11,309 nucleotides of DNA. It comes from Caldisericota bacterium. Lineage in GTDB: Bacteria > Caldisericota > Caldisericia > B22-G15. Below are positions 1-6,692 of the stretch, piece by piece (the stretch's first letter is position 1; each line of letters opens with the position of its first letter). A program made the position numbers and the translations under genes. The stretch lies in the NCBI GenBank assembly GCA_003648245.1, contig QMOO01000024.1:1-11309 (forward strand). The letters run 5' to 3'. A model generated the notes under the pieces. The model saw only the letters and a program-made list of their open reading frames with translations, did not search any database and was not told where the DNA came from.

Positions 1-172
1 GATAAAAGGAGTATCATTAAAAAGATATAGATTAGATGACTTTTCACGAGATTTCACTAAGAGATTAAAGACTCTTCAAGAAATGGGTCTTATAATAAAA
101 GATAAGGAAACCATAAGACTTTCTGATGAAGGAATTCTCTTATCAAACGAGGTGTTTTCTCATTTGATATAA
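1..172 (+). CDS. hemW: HemW-like radical SAM protein (coproporphyrinogen III oxidase-like), C-terminal end only
   Basis: Reading from base 2 gives 56 codons ending at TAA 170-172; the 5' end lies outside the window. The peptide contains LKTLQEMGLI, then IRLSDEGILLSNEVFSHL, which matches the end of HemW/HemN-like proteins, where a small helical domain finishes with an L-T/S-D-E-G-(x)n-SNEVF motif. HemW proteins are radical SAM enzymes related to oxygen-independent coproporphyrinogen oxidase and are thought to act as haem chaperones. The catalytic CxxxCxxC part is not visible, so the split between HemW and HemN rests on the tail and on position: hemW directly before hrcA is the common Firmicutes order. 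The stop codon lies inside a candidate promoter for hrcA. Confidence 0.8.
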   Translation, partial: IKGVSLKRYRLDDFSRDFTKRLKTLQEMGLIIKDKETIRLSDEGILLSNEVFSHLI

Positions 173-173
173 T
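165..173 (+). promoter_or_regulatory. Extended -10 promoter element for hrcA
   Basis: TGATATAAT is a perfect extended -10 (TGnTATAAT) for the housekeeping sigma factor, with TG at 165-166 and TATAAT at 168-173. It overlaps the hemW stop codon. The usual 6-7 nt discriminator places +1 at about 180-181, on the ATG of hrcA. No good -35 hexamer is seen at 16-18 nt spacing (the region around 144-151 reads roughly CAAACGAG), which fits an extended -10 promoter. I see no CIRCE operator (TTAGCACTC-N9-GAGTGCTAA) in the visible upstream 172 bases. Start-site position is inferred, not shown. Confidence 0.55.
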
Positions 174-180
174 GTAATTG

Positions 181-1182
181 ATGAGAGGATACAAAGAGAA
201 GAAAGAAAACATCCTGTTTCTCCTTGTTAAGGAATATCTTGAAACAGGACAACCTGTTGGGTCGAAGACCCTGGTTACCAAGTATTCACTTGATATATCT
301 CCAGCCACAGTAAGAAATTACTTCTCCTCATTGGAAGAAGAGGGATATTTGAATCAACTACACCCATCCTCTGGAAGGATACCAACAAATAAAGCTTTAA
401 AATTTTATATAAACAAGGTGGTTGAAAGAATGAAAATGGCTTCCTCTTTAAAAATAGATAGGGATATAACAGATCTAATGCTCCTTGATAAAGAACTCTC
501 CATAGATGCGTTCTTAACACACCTTTCAAAACTTACAAATGCAATTTCATTTTTCTTCTATACGGTGCCAACGAATGAGAAAATAAAAAATGTTCACCTT
601 ATCCAATGCTCCAAGAGAAAAATTCTCTTTATAATAATAGGAGAAGATAAGGTAGAAGAACATATAATAAACTCTGATGACGAGATTGAGGAGGATATAC
701 TTGCAGAGATTAAAAAATATGTTTTAAAATGGTTAGATTCCTCAAATGATGAGTTTATTGAGAAGTGGAAAAGAATCTATCCAGTACTCATTTCCGAAAT
801 AAGAAAGGTTATTGATGAGAGAAGAAAGAGGAAGGAACTTGGAGAAATGTATATAAAAGGAATTAGAAATATTTTAAACTATGAAGAAGTAAAACTCTCC
901 AAAGACATAGATACCTTTGTTTCCTTTATGGAGGATAGAGACAAGACGAACTCCCTTATAAACTTCCTTTCAGAATTTAAGAGACTCCTTGTTCTCCTGG
1001 GAGAGGAAGCACCTGAGCTTACATTTGAAAAAACTGTACTTATAAATCTACCGTATATAAAAGACGAATATGTGGAAGGTGGAATAGGATTTTTTACACC
1101 CAAGAGAATAGATTTTGAAAGACTGTTCAGATTACTTGAAAGATATGCAAAAAGGATAAAAAAAGCATTGGAGCAAATATAG
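181..1182 (+). CDS. hrcA: Heat-inducible transcription repressor HrcA
   Basis: HrcA represses chaperone operons by binding CIRCE operators and is kept active by GroEL. The 333-residue product has the family's usual length. Its N-terminal winged helix (about residues 5-75) shows TGQPVGSKTL, SPATVRN as the recognition helix, and the signature HPSSGRIPT. The GAF-like middle and C-terminal regions follow, with conserved GIRNILNY and ending in RYAKRIKKALEQI. I chose ATG 181 because a perfect extended -10 ends at 173 and no Shine-Dalgarno precedes it, so the message may be leaderless; TTG 178, one codon earlier, is the alternative. The gene ends in a 1-nt overlap with rsmE. Unlike the Firmicutes arrangement, grpE-dnaK-dnaJ do not follow, so its targets must lie elsewhere. 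Confidence 0.95.
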   Translation: MRGYKEKKENILFLLVKEYLETGQPVGSKTLVTKYSLDISPATVRNYFSSLEEEGYLNQLHPSSGRIPTNKALKFYINKVVERMKMASSLKIDRDITDLMLLDKELSIDAFLTHLSKLTNAISFFFYTVPTNEKIKNVHLIQCSKRKILFIIIGEDKVEEHIINSDDEIEEDILAEIKKYVLKWLDSSNDEFIEKWKRIYPVLISEIRKVIDERRKRKELGEMYIKGIRNILNYEEVKLSKDIDTFVSFMEDRDKTNSLINFLSEFKRLLVLLGEEAPELTFEKTVLINLPYIKDEYVEGGIGFFTPKRIDFERLFRLLERYAKRIKKALEQI

Positions 1183-1895
1183 TGCATCAGTTCTTTGTAT
1201 TCTCAAAAAAGGGAGATGTTGTTAGAATAACAGGAGAAGATGCCCATCATATAATAAGAGTTCTTAGACTAAAAACCGGGGAAGAAATTTTTGTAGTAGT
1301 TGGAAGAGGGGAAAGGTTTAAAGGAGAAATATGGAAATTTAAAGATAATGAAGTTCTTGTAAAGTTAAAAGAAAAAGTAAAAATAAGGTTTGAACCAAAC
1401 CTTCCTCTCTCTATTGCCCAATCACTACCTAAGGGAAGGAAATTTGAAGAGGTAATTAAAACATGTACAGAATTAGGAGTGATAGAATTCTTCCCCATAA
1501 TCTCTGAGAGAACTATTGTTAAAGTGAGAAAAGAGAAAATTGATAGGTGGAGAAGAATAGCTAAAGAAGAGGCTATGCTCTCAAAGAGAGATATAATTCC
1601 AGAAGTTCATGAAGTTTCAAGCTTTGAAGACTTTATCATAGAAAATTCAGATAGATTCAAAAATAAACTCCTTTTTTGGGAACTTGAGAGAGAAAAATTT
1701 TTAAAAGACATGAAGGTAGAGGGAAGTGTTATTGCTCTTATTGGAAATGAGGGCGGCTGGAGTCAAAAAGAGGTTGAAATGGCAAAAGAACATGGATTTG
1801 TTACTATTGGACTTGGTAATAGAATATTAAGGGCAGAAGTTGCTCCTGTAGTTATCTCTTCACTTATATTCTTTAAAAGTGGTGATCTGGGTTGA
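1182..1895 (+). CDS. rsmE: 16S rRNA (uracil1498-N3)-methyltransferase RsmE
   Basis: RsmE methylates N3 of U1498 in 16S rRNA, using S-adenosylmethionine, on the assembled 30S subunit. The 237-residue protein starts with the PUA-like domain (GEDAHHIIRVLRLKTGEEI, residues ~18-36) followed by the SPOUT methyltransferase domain: SIAQSLPKGRKFEEVIKTCTELGV, SERTIV, IALIGNEGGWSQKEV, and the knot motif LGNRILRAEVAPV near the C-terminus. Two familiar motifs vary: GPEGG is GNEGG, and RILRTETA is RILRAEVA; both regions form the SAM-binding knot, but the family fold is clear. The GTG start overlaps the hrcA stop (TAGTG), with GGAG at about 1170-1173 as ribosome binding site. It overlaps mtaB by 4 nt (TTGA), implying translational coupling. 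Confidence 0.95.
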   Translation: MHQFFVFSKKGDVVRITGEDAHHIIRVLRLKTGEEIFVVVGRGERFKGEIWKFKDNEVLVKLKEKVKIRFEPNLPLSIAQSLPKGRKFEEVIKTCTELGVIEFFPIISERTIVKVRKEKIDRWRRIAKEEAMLSKRDIIPEVHEVSSFEDFIIENSDRFKNKLLFWELEREKFLKDMKVEGSVIALIGNEGGWSQKEVEMAKEHGFVTIGLGNRILRAEVAPVVISSLIFFKSGDLG

Positions 1896-3211
1896 AGAAA
1901 ATTAAGGTTTATTTTCACACACTTGGTTGCAAAGTAAATCAGTATGATACACAGCTTATGATAGAAAATCTACTGCTTGATGAAAGATTTGAAGTTACCA
2001 GAAAAGTAGACGAGGCAGACATCTTTGTTATAAATACATGCGTTGTGACAGAAAAGGCTGAAAGGGAAAGTAGAAAACTCATTAGAAAATTTTCTTCAAA
2101 AGGGAAGGTTGTTGTTACAGGATGTCTTCCAGAAAAAACAAAGCACTATGATAGTAAAATAACATATCTAACATTGGATGAAGAGAGGAATCTCAGAGAT
2201 ATTATTCTCTCTCTTCTGGGAGAAAAAGAAATTGTTTCTAATCATACAGAAACCATCACAGGCTTTTATGGAAGAACAAGGGCTTTTGTAAAAGTTCAGG
2301 AAGGATGTAATAGATTCTGCTCTTATTGTATAGTGGCATATCTCAGAGGAAAGGTAAGATCAAGGAAGACTGAAGATATAGTAAGGGAAGTAAGAAACCT
2401 TATATCCAATGGATATAGAGAAATAGTTCTTACAGGAACACAAATAGGACTTTATGGTTATGGAGAGAATAAAAACCTTGTTTCACTTATAAGAGAGATT
2501 TTAAAAATTCCTTTTAACTTTAGAATCAGAATCTCTTCCATAAATCCAGAATTTGTTGATAATTCATTAATAGAGGTTATGGAAGAAGAGAAAGTATGTC
2601 CACATCTCCATCTGTCACTCCAAAGTGGTAGTGATAAAATACTGAAACTGATGAGAAGAAAATACACAATAGCTGAGTTTTTAAAGAAAGTGGAAACATT
2701 TAAGAAGAAAGTTAAGAATGCTTCAGTTACAACAGACATAATAGTTGGATTTCCAGGTGAAGAAGAAGAGGATTTTAAATCTACCCTGAAGGCTGTAAAA
2801 GAAGCTGGCTTTGTCAGGGTTCACATATTTCCATACTCGAAAAGAGAGAAAACCCTTGCAGCAAATTTTAAAAATGAAATTCCAAAGGATATTATCAAAG
2901 AGAGAGAAAGAAAGCTGAATGAAGTTGTAAAAGAGGTTGTAAAAGACGAAATCGGTAAGTTTCTTGGAAAAAGATTAATTGTGCTAAATGAGAAGATAAA
3001 ATCTGGATACACTGAGAATTATATAAGAGTAATATTAGATAAACCGTCTAAGGTAAATCAATTCTACATAGCGTATTTACAAAACATTAAAAATGGTGTA
3101 GTATATGGAAAGATAGAGAAAGAATTTTCTTACTCCCCAATAGAGAAAGGAGGTGAGAATTCAGAATGCCTGCAGTTGAAAGAAGAGAAGGAGAGGACCT
3201 CGATAGCTTAA
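1892..3211 (+). CDS. mtaB: tRNA t6A37 methylthiotransferase MtaB
   Basis: MtaB is a radical SAM enzyme that converts t6A37 to ms2t6A in tRNAs reading ANN codons. The 439-residue protein has the three-part MTTase layout. The N-terminal UPF0004 domain has cluster cysteines C13 (TLGCKVNQYD), C50 (NTCVVTEKA) and C78 (VTGCLPEK). The radical SAM core has C139, C143 and C146 in EGCNRFCSYCIVAYLRG; the family usually has IVPYARG. A short TRAM-like region follows (about 368-425). TKVN-type residues near the start and the gene neighbours favour MtaB over MiaB or RimO. The TTG start overlaps rsmE by 4 nt and is preceded by GGTGATC (1881-1887), a match to the 16S 3' end. The last 15 codons run through the rpsU start, giving a Lys/Glu-rich tail beyond the conserved domain. 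Confidence 0.94.
   Translation: MKKIKVYFHTLGCKVNQYDTQLMIENLLLDERFEVTRKVDEADIFVINTCVVTEKAERESRKLIRKFSSKGKVVVTGCLPEKTKHYDSKITYLTLDEERNLRDIILSLLGEKEIVSNHTETITGFYGRTRAFVKVQEGCNRFCSYCIVAYLRGKVRSRKTEDIVREVRNLISNGYREIVLTGTQIGLYGYGENKNLVSLIREILKIPFNFRIRISSINPEFVDNSLIEVMEEEKVCPHLHLSLQSGSDKILKLMRRKYTIAEFLKKVETFKKKVKNASVTTDIIVGFPGEEEEDFKSTLKAVKEAGFVRVHIFPYSKREKTLAANFKNEIPKDIIKERERKLNEVVKEVVKDEIGKFLGKRLIVLNEKIKSGYTENYIRVILDKPSKVNQFYIAYLQNIKNGVVYGKIEKEFSYSPIEKGGENSECLQLKEEKERTSIA
3116..3157 (+). promoter_or_regulatory. Candidate alternating hairpins around the rpsU ribosome binding site
   Basis: The rpsU Shine-Dalgarno is the long match AAAGGAGGTGA (3146-3156). Bases 3129-3136 (CTTACTCC) can pair with 3149-3157 (GGAGGTGAG), giving eight pairs with one bulged G and one G-U pair, which would bury the ribosome binding site. 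The same bases can instead pair upstream: 3116-3124 with 3127-3135, nine pairs with one mismatch and a very tight loop, which would free it. The two folds exclude each other. The whole element lies inside the mtaB reading frame, so ribosomes finishing mtaB would also open it. Pairing was read by eye, without energies, and may be fortuitous in AG-rich coding sequence. Confidence 0.3.
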
Positions 3212-3330
3212 TAAAGAGATTTAAAAAGGAATGCGAAAGAGAGGGTATACTTAGCGAGATAAAGAAGAGAGAATTTTATGTTCCTCCTTCAGTGGAAAGA
3301 AGAAAGAAAAAAGCGAAAAAGAGGAGGTGA
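3166..3330 (+). CDS. rpsU: Small ribosomal subunit protein bS21
   Basis: This 54-residue gene starts at ATG 3166 and encodes a very basic protein beginning MPAVERREGEDLDSLIKRFK, followed by CEREGILSEIKKREFYVPPS and a Lys/Arg tail (VERRKKKAKKRR). That is the bS21 pattern: a helix with L-D-x-LIKRFK-(x)n-C-x-REGIL-x-E-(x)n-REFY, then P-S-x-(x)-RR-K-K. bS21 sits on the 30S platform near the 3' end of 16S rRNA, beside the anti-Shine-Dalgarno. It has the longest ribosome binding site match in the window. The gene overlaps mtaB by 46 nt. Its last codons AGG AGG TGA form a consensus Shine-Dalgarno for phoH. In Bacillus yqeY and further genes lie between rpsU and phoH; here they are missing. Confidence 0.95.
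   Translation: MPAVERREGEDLDSLIKRFKKECEREGILSEIKKREFYVPPSVERRKKKAKKRR
3321..3330 (+). promoter_or_regulatory. Shine-Dalgarno for phoH made from the rpsU 3' end
   Basis: GAGGAGGTGA is a near-complete complement of the 16S 3' end and is spelled by the last Arg-Arg-stop codons of rpsU. In the phoH frame the first TTG (3352) is 24 nt past the AGGAGG core, too far for normal initiation. ATA at 3337-3339 is 9 nt past it, in frame and without an intervening stop. The site therefore argues for initiation at AUA 3337. Confidence 0.5.
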
Positions 3331-3351
3331 CAGAGTATAGAAACCTCTGAT

Positions 3352-4323
3352 TTGAGAGAGAGAGCCAGAATAGCATTTAGAAGCGGAGAAGAGGCAGTTT
3401 CTTTTTCTGGTTATTATCATAATCTCTTACAGGAACTGGACAGAGAGTTCGGTGTAAAGATAAAATTCACAGGAGAATTTTTGATTATTTACTCTTCCAA
3501 TTCATTCCCTCCCGATCTTGAGATATTCCTGAAGGATCTTGTGGAACTTAAACGAAGGAAGGATATATTATTAACCAAAGAGGAGATAAGAACTGCCGTA
3601 CAATATATAAAACAGGGAGAATACAACAAACTTAGAGGAACATTCTCTGAAATTATCCTTATCTCTCCAAAAGGAAAGAGGATAAAACCTAAAACCCCTG
3701 GTCAAAGAAAATATATAGAATTAATAAGAAAGAAGGACATGGTATTCTGTATCGGACCAGCAGGCAGTGGGAAAACATACCTTGCTGTAGCATCAGCACT
3801 GTCGTATTTTCTCGAGAAGAGAGTGGATAGGATAATACTAACAAAACCAGTTGTAGAGGCAGGAGAAAAACTTGGGTTTCTTCCTGGCACATTTCTTGAA
3901 AAAGTTGATCCTCATTTCAGACCTCTTTATGATGCCCTATACGATTTTATGAGTGTAGAAAGAGTGAACAGGCTTATAGAAAATAACATAATAGAAATTG
4001 CACCACTTGCATACATGAGGGGAAGAACGTTAAATGATTCATTTATTATACTGGATGAGGGTCAAAACACAACTAATTCTCAGATGAAAATGTTCTTAAC
4101 AAGACTTGGTTTCAACTCAAAGGTTGTCATAACGGGAGACATAACACAGATGGACATTCCCAATCCAAGAGATTCAGGTCTTATAACGGCAATAAACATA
4201 CTGTCTGAAATTGAAGGAGTGGGAATAGTCAAGCTCGAGAAAGAAGATATAGTTAGACACTCCCTTGTTCAGAAAATAGTGGAAGCCTATGAAAAAATTG
4301 AGGAAAAGAAGAACAAATCTTAA
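3352..4323 (+). CDS. phoH: PhoH-family ATPase (PhoH/YbeZ type)
   Basis: This is a cytoplasmic P-loop ATPase of the PhoH/YbeZ family, often found beside ybeY and linked to RNA and ribosome metabolism; the exact biochemical role is unsettled. From TTG 3352 the product is 323 residues. A KH-like N-terminal part (about 1-60, with FGVKIKFTGEFLIIYS) precedes the nucleotide-binding domain: KPKTPGQRKYIELI, Walker A GPAGSGKT (135-142), LTKPVVEAGEKLGFLPG, Walker B FIILDEGQNT (D225, E226; the family usually has DEAQNT), and VVITGDITQMDIP. The start is uncertain: TTG 3352 is the first conventional codon, but the only good ribosome binding site (3321-3330) suits ATA 3337, which would add IETSD at the N-terminus. 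The gene overlaps pgpH by 35 nt. Confidence 0.94.
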   Translation: MRERARIAFRSGEEAVSFSGYYHNLLQELDREFGVKIKFTGEFLIIYSSNSFPPDLEIFLKDLVELKRRKDILLTKEEIRTAVQYIKQGEYNKLRGTFSEIILISPKGKRIKPKTPGQRKYIELIRKKDMVFCIGPAGSGKTYLAVASALSYFLEKRVDRIILTKPVVEAGEKLGFLPGTFLEKVDPHFRPLYDALYDFMSVERVNRLIENNIIEIAPLAYMRGRTLNDSFIILDEGQNTTNSQMKMFLTRLGFNSKVVITGDITQMDIPNPRDSGLITAINILSEIEGVGIVKLEKEDIVRHSLVQKIVEAYEKIEEKKNKS

Positions 4324-6346
4324 AATAAGACTCACCTTTAAGGAGATTATTCCTCTTTTAATTCTTTTCTTGATCTTCTCCTCTTTTCTCATATACTCCT
4401 TTATTCCTCCTTTTGTTTTCATAAAGAAGGGAGTTACTCTAAAAAGAGACTTGAGATCCCCTGCAGAAATAGAAATCATTGATAAAGAAAAGACAGAAGA
4501 GTTAATAAAGAAAGCTGAAGAAAGTGTTCCAGTACTTTACGAGTATGACCCAGATGTCGAGAAAAATGCTATTAATAACCTGGAGTCTCTCTTCAAGTAT
4601 TTAAAAAAATGGAGAGATGGAGACAAAGGAGCACAGGAAGAAATATTTAAAGATCTCGGGATAACTTTTTCCAAAGAGTATCTTACATATTTCTCAAAAA
4701 TTAGTGAAGAGGAGTTTAATAAAATAAAATCTACCTCTATCACACTTTTATCTTACCTTCTTCGCTCTGGTATAAAGGAAGAAGATCTTTCAAATATAGA
4801 TACAAAAATTGAGAATTTTCTTTCAAGCCAGAAAATAAATGAGATAGAAAAATACCACATAGTTGCTACAATAAAACCTTTTATAAAGGTCAATCTAAAA
4901 ATTAATACTGAGCTTACCGAAAAAAGAAGAGAGGAAGCAAAGAAAAGTGTGAAACCTGTAATTATTAAAATAGAGAAGGGGGAAATAATATTTGAAAAAG
5001 GAACAACAATTGGTGATAAAGAAATAGAACTTTTAAAGAAATATGGTCTATTATTCACAATTAAGGATATCCCGAAAATACTATACTCTATCATCATAGC
5101 TTTTCTACTCTCCTTACTTTTCTTCATATTTGTGAACTCAAACATAAAAATTTCCCAGAAAGAATTATATTTTCTTATAGTTATACTCACTCTTGCTCTT
5201 GTTGCTGGAAGGTTCGTACCTGATCCCTATCTAATTCCTTTGCCATTCTTCGCCATGCTTTCTTTCTTATTCTTTAGCTTTTCAGCTTCTACGTTATTTA
5301 TACTAACTGCCTATTTCTTCTATATTCTTTTCTTCCCTGAGCAGATAATCTTTCTTACCCTGTTTCTACTTGTATCGCTTTTTCTATCAATGCAGGTAAA
5401 GAGAATAAAAAATATGGGGGATTTCTTAAAGATAGGACTGGGTATAGGAGCCATATCTTCTATTTTTCTTATACTCTTTTCAATACTCATGAAAAACACA
5501 GAGGGCATCATTTTAAATTCAATAATACTATTTATAAATGGAACATTTTCATCAATAGTACTTGCTGGACTTGTTCCTCATATTGAAAGACTCCTGTCAA
5601 TATCAACTCCTTTGGGTTTAGTAGAGCTTCTCAATATAAACAATCCACTTCTAAACGAATTCATCCTTAAAGCACCTGGAAGTTATCAGCATTCTATAAA
5701 CGTAAGCACCCTTGCTCAGGTTGCAGCAGATGCTATTGGTGAGAATGCTCTCCTTGCAAAAGTCGGAGCCTATTACCATGATATAGGAAAAATGTTGAGA
5801 CCACAGTTTTTTATAGAGAACCAATCTCCTGGTATTAATCCCCACGATTCAATATCACCATCTCTTTCAGCTCTAATTATAATCTCACACGTAAAAGATG
5901 GAGTGGATATAGCCAAAAAATACAAACTTCCCAAGGAAATAACAGATATTATAGCTGAACATCATGGAACTACACTGGTTACATATTTTTATAGAAAAGC
6001 TAAAGAGTTAGATCCAGATGTTCGAAAGGATACATTTAGATATCCAGGACCTCTTCCTTCATCTAAAGTTTCAGGAATTATAATGCTTGCTGATTCCATA
6101 GAAGCAACTGCAAGAAGTGAGAAACTTGAAAAGAAAGAAGACTTTGTGGACCTCGTTGATAGTATAATAAAAACAAAGATAGAAGATGGTCAGCTGGAAA
6201 ATTCAGATCTTTCTTTTAAAGAAATTAACAAAATAAAAGAGGCATTTGTTAAGGTCCTCATGTCTGTATATCATGAAAGGATAAGCTACAATGAAAAAGG
6301 TGGAAATTTTAGAGAGAGAGGGAAAGATACCGGTAAAGAAGGCTAA
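4289..6346 (+). CDS. pgpH: 7TM-HD family c-di-AMP phosphodiesterase PgpH
   Basis: PgpH-type proteins hydrolyse cyclic di-AMP to pApA from an inner-membrane location. The 685-residue protein (Bacillus YqfF is about 710) has a basic N-terminus, one membrane helix (about 18-42), an extracytoplasmic 7TMR-HDED domain (about 45-255), then roughly seven membrane helices (about 260-435) and a cytoplasmic HD domain (about 450-670). Candidate metal ligands are all present: H468 (SYQHS), H497-D498 (YYHDIGK), H534 (SHVKDG), H558-H559 (AEHHGT) and D602 (LADSIEA). The ATG start lies within phoH (35-nt overlap) with a weak GGAAG just upstream. The conserved core ends near VYHERISY; the final ~15 residues are read through the ybeY start region. 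This is the only second-messenger gene in the window. Confidence 0.93.
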   Translation: MKKLRKRRTNLKIRLTFKEIIPLLILFLIFSSFLIYSFIPPFVFIKKGVTLKRDLRSPAEIEIIDKEKTEELIKKAEESVPVLYEYDPDVEKNAINNLESLFKYLKKWRDGDKGAQEEIFKDLGITFSKEYLTYFSKISEEEFNKIKSTSITLLSYLLRSGIKEEDLSNIDTKIENFLSSQKINEIEKYHIVATIKPFIKVNLKINTELTEKRREEAKKSVKPVIIKIEKGEIIFEKGTTIGDKEIELLKKYGLLFTIKDIPKILYSIIIAFLLSLLFFIFVNSNIKISQKELYFLIVILTLALVAGRFVPDPYLIPLPFFAMLSFLFFSFSASTLFILTAYFFYILFFPEQIIFLTLFLLVSLFLSMQVKRIKNMGDFLKIGLGIGAISSIFLILFSILMKNTEGIILNSIILFINGTFSSIVLAGLVPHIERLLSISTPLGLVELLNINNPLLNEFILKAPGSYQHSINVSTLAQVAADAIGENALLAKVGAYYHDIGKMLRPQFFIENQSPGINPHDSISPSLSALIIISHVKDGVDIAKKYKLPKEITDIIAEHHGTTLVTYFYRKAKELDPDVRKDTFRYPGPLPSSKVSGIIMLADSIEATARSEKLEKKEDFVDLVDSIIKTKIEDGQLENSDLSFKEINKIKEAFVKVLMSVYHERISYNEKGGNFRERGKDTGKEG

Positions 6347-6692
6347 ACTAAGAGGGCTCACAAAAAATATAATGAAAGAGGAAGGAATTTCAGATTATTT
6401 AATATCTCTGGTGTATGCTGAGAAAGAGCTTTTAAGAAAGTTGAACAAAAAGTATAGAAACCTGGATAGATCTACTAATGTGCTTTCCTTCTTATATGAA
6501 GCTCAGCCATTACTTTTTGGAGAGATTATAATATCCAAATATCACGTAGAAGTTAAAAAAGAGAGCTTCTTGAAGCTATATATCCATGGATTGCTTCATC
6601 TACTGGGATATGACCATATGAAAGAAAAAGAGAGAGAAATGATGAGAAAAAAGGAAGATTACTATCTGGAGAAGGTAAAGAATGAATCGTAA
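6291..6692 (+). CDS. ybeY: Endoribonuclease YbeY, 16S rRNA maturation factor
   Basis: YbeY is a zinc-dependent single-strand endoribonuclease needed for 16S rRNA 3'-end maturation and ribosome quality control. The signature HGLLHLLGYDH gives the zinc ligands H99, H103 and H109. Upstream, LNKKYRNLDRSTNVLSF matches the family block LNxxYRxxDxPTxVLSF (the Pro is Ser here), followed by FGEIIIS, the usual LGDIVIS. At 133 residues it is shorter than most homologues (about 150-170), and the segment between VLSF and the zinc motif is reduced. The start at 6291 is supported by alignment of MKKVEIL with family N-termini, with AAGGA about 8 nt upstream. This means a 56-nt overlap with pgpH. Its usual neighbour era is not in the window. 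Confidence 0.93.
   Translation: MKKVEILEREGKIPVKKAKLRGLTKNIMKEEGISDYLISLVYAEKELLRKLNKKYRNLDRSTNVLSFLYEAQPLLFGEIIISKYHVEVKKESFLKLYIHGLLHLLGYDHMKEKEREMMRKKEDYYLEKVKNES

Noticed and set aside
178..180. TTG 178 as the hrcA start
   Set aside because: It is possible, but the promoter spacing favours ATG 181 and no ribosome binding site supports either codon; the difference is one residue.
879..1187. 102-codon minus-strand frame over the hrcA end, and similar antisense frames elsewhere
   Set aside because: These Ser/Phe/Leu-rich frames are by-products of AG-rich coding strands and have no recognisable motifs.
4753..5190. 145-codon minus-strand reading frame inside pgpH
   Set aside because: It is antisense to the membrane-rich part of a clear gene, and its composition is what complementing Lys/Glu/Ile codons gives. 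No family motif or ribosome binding site is seen.
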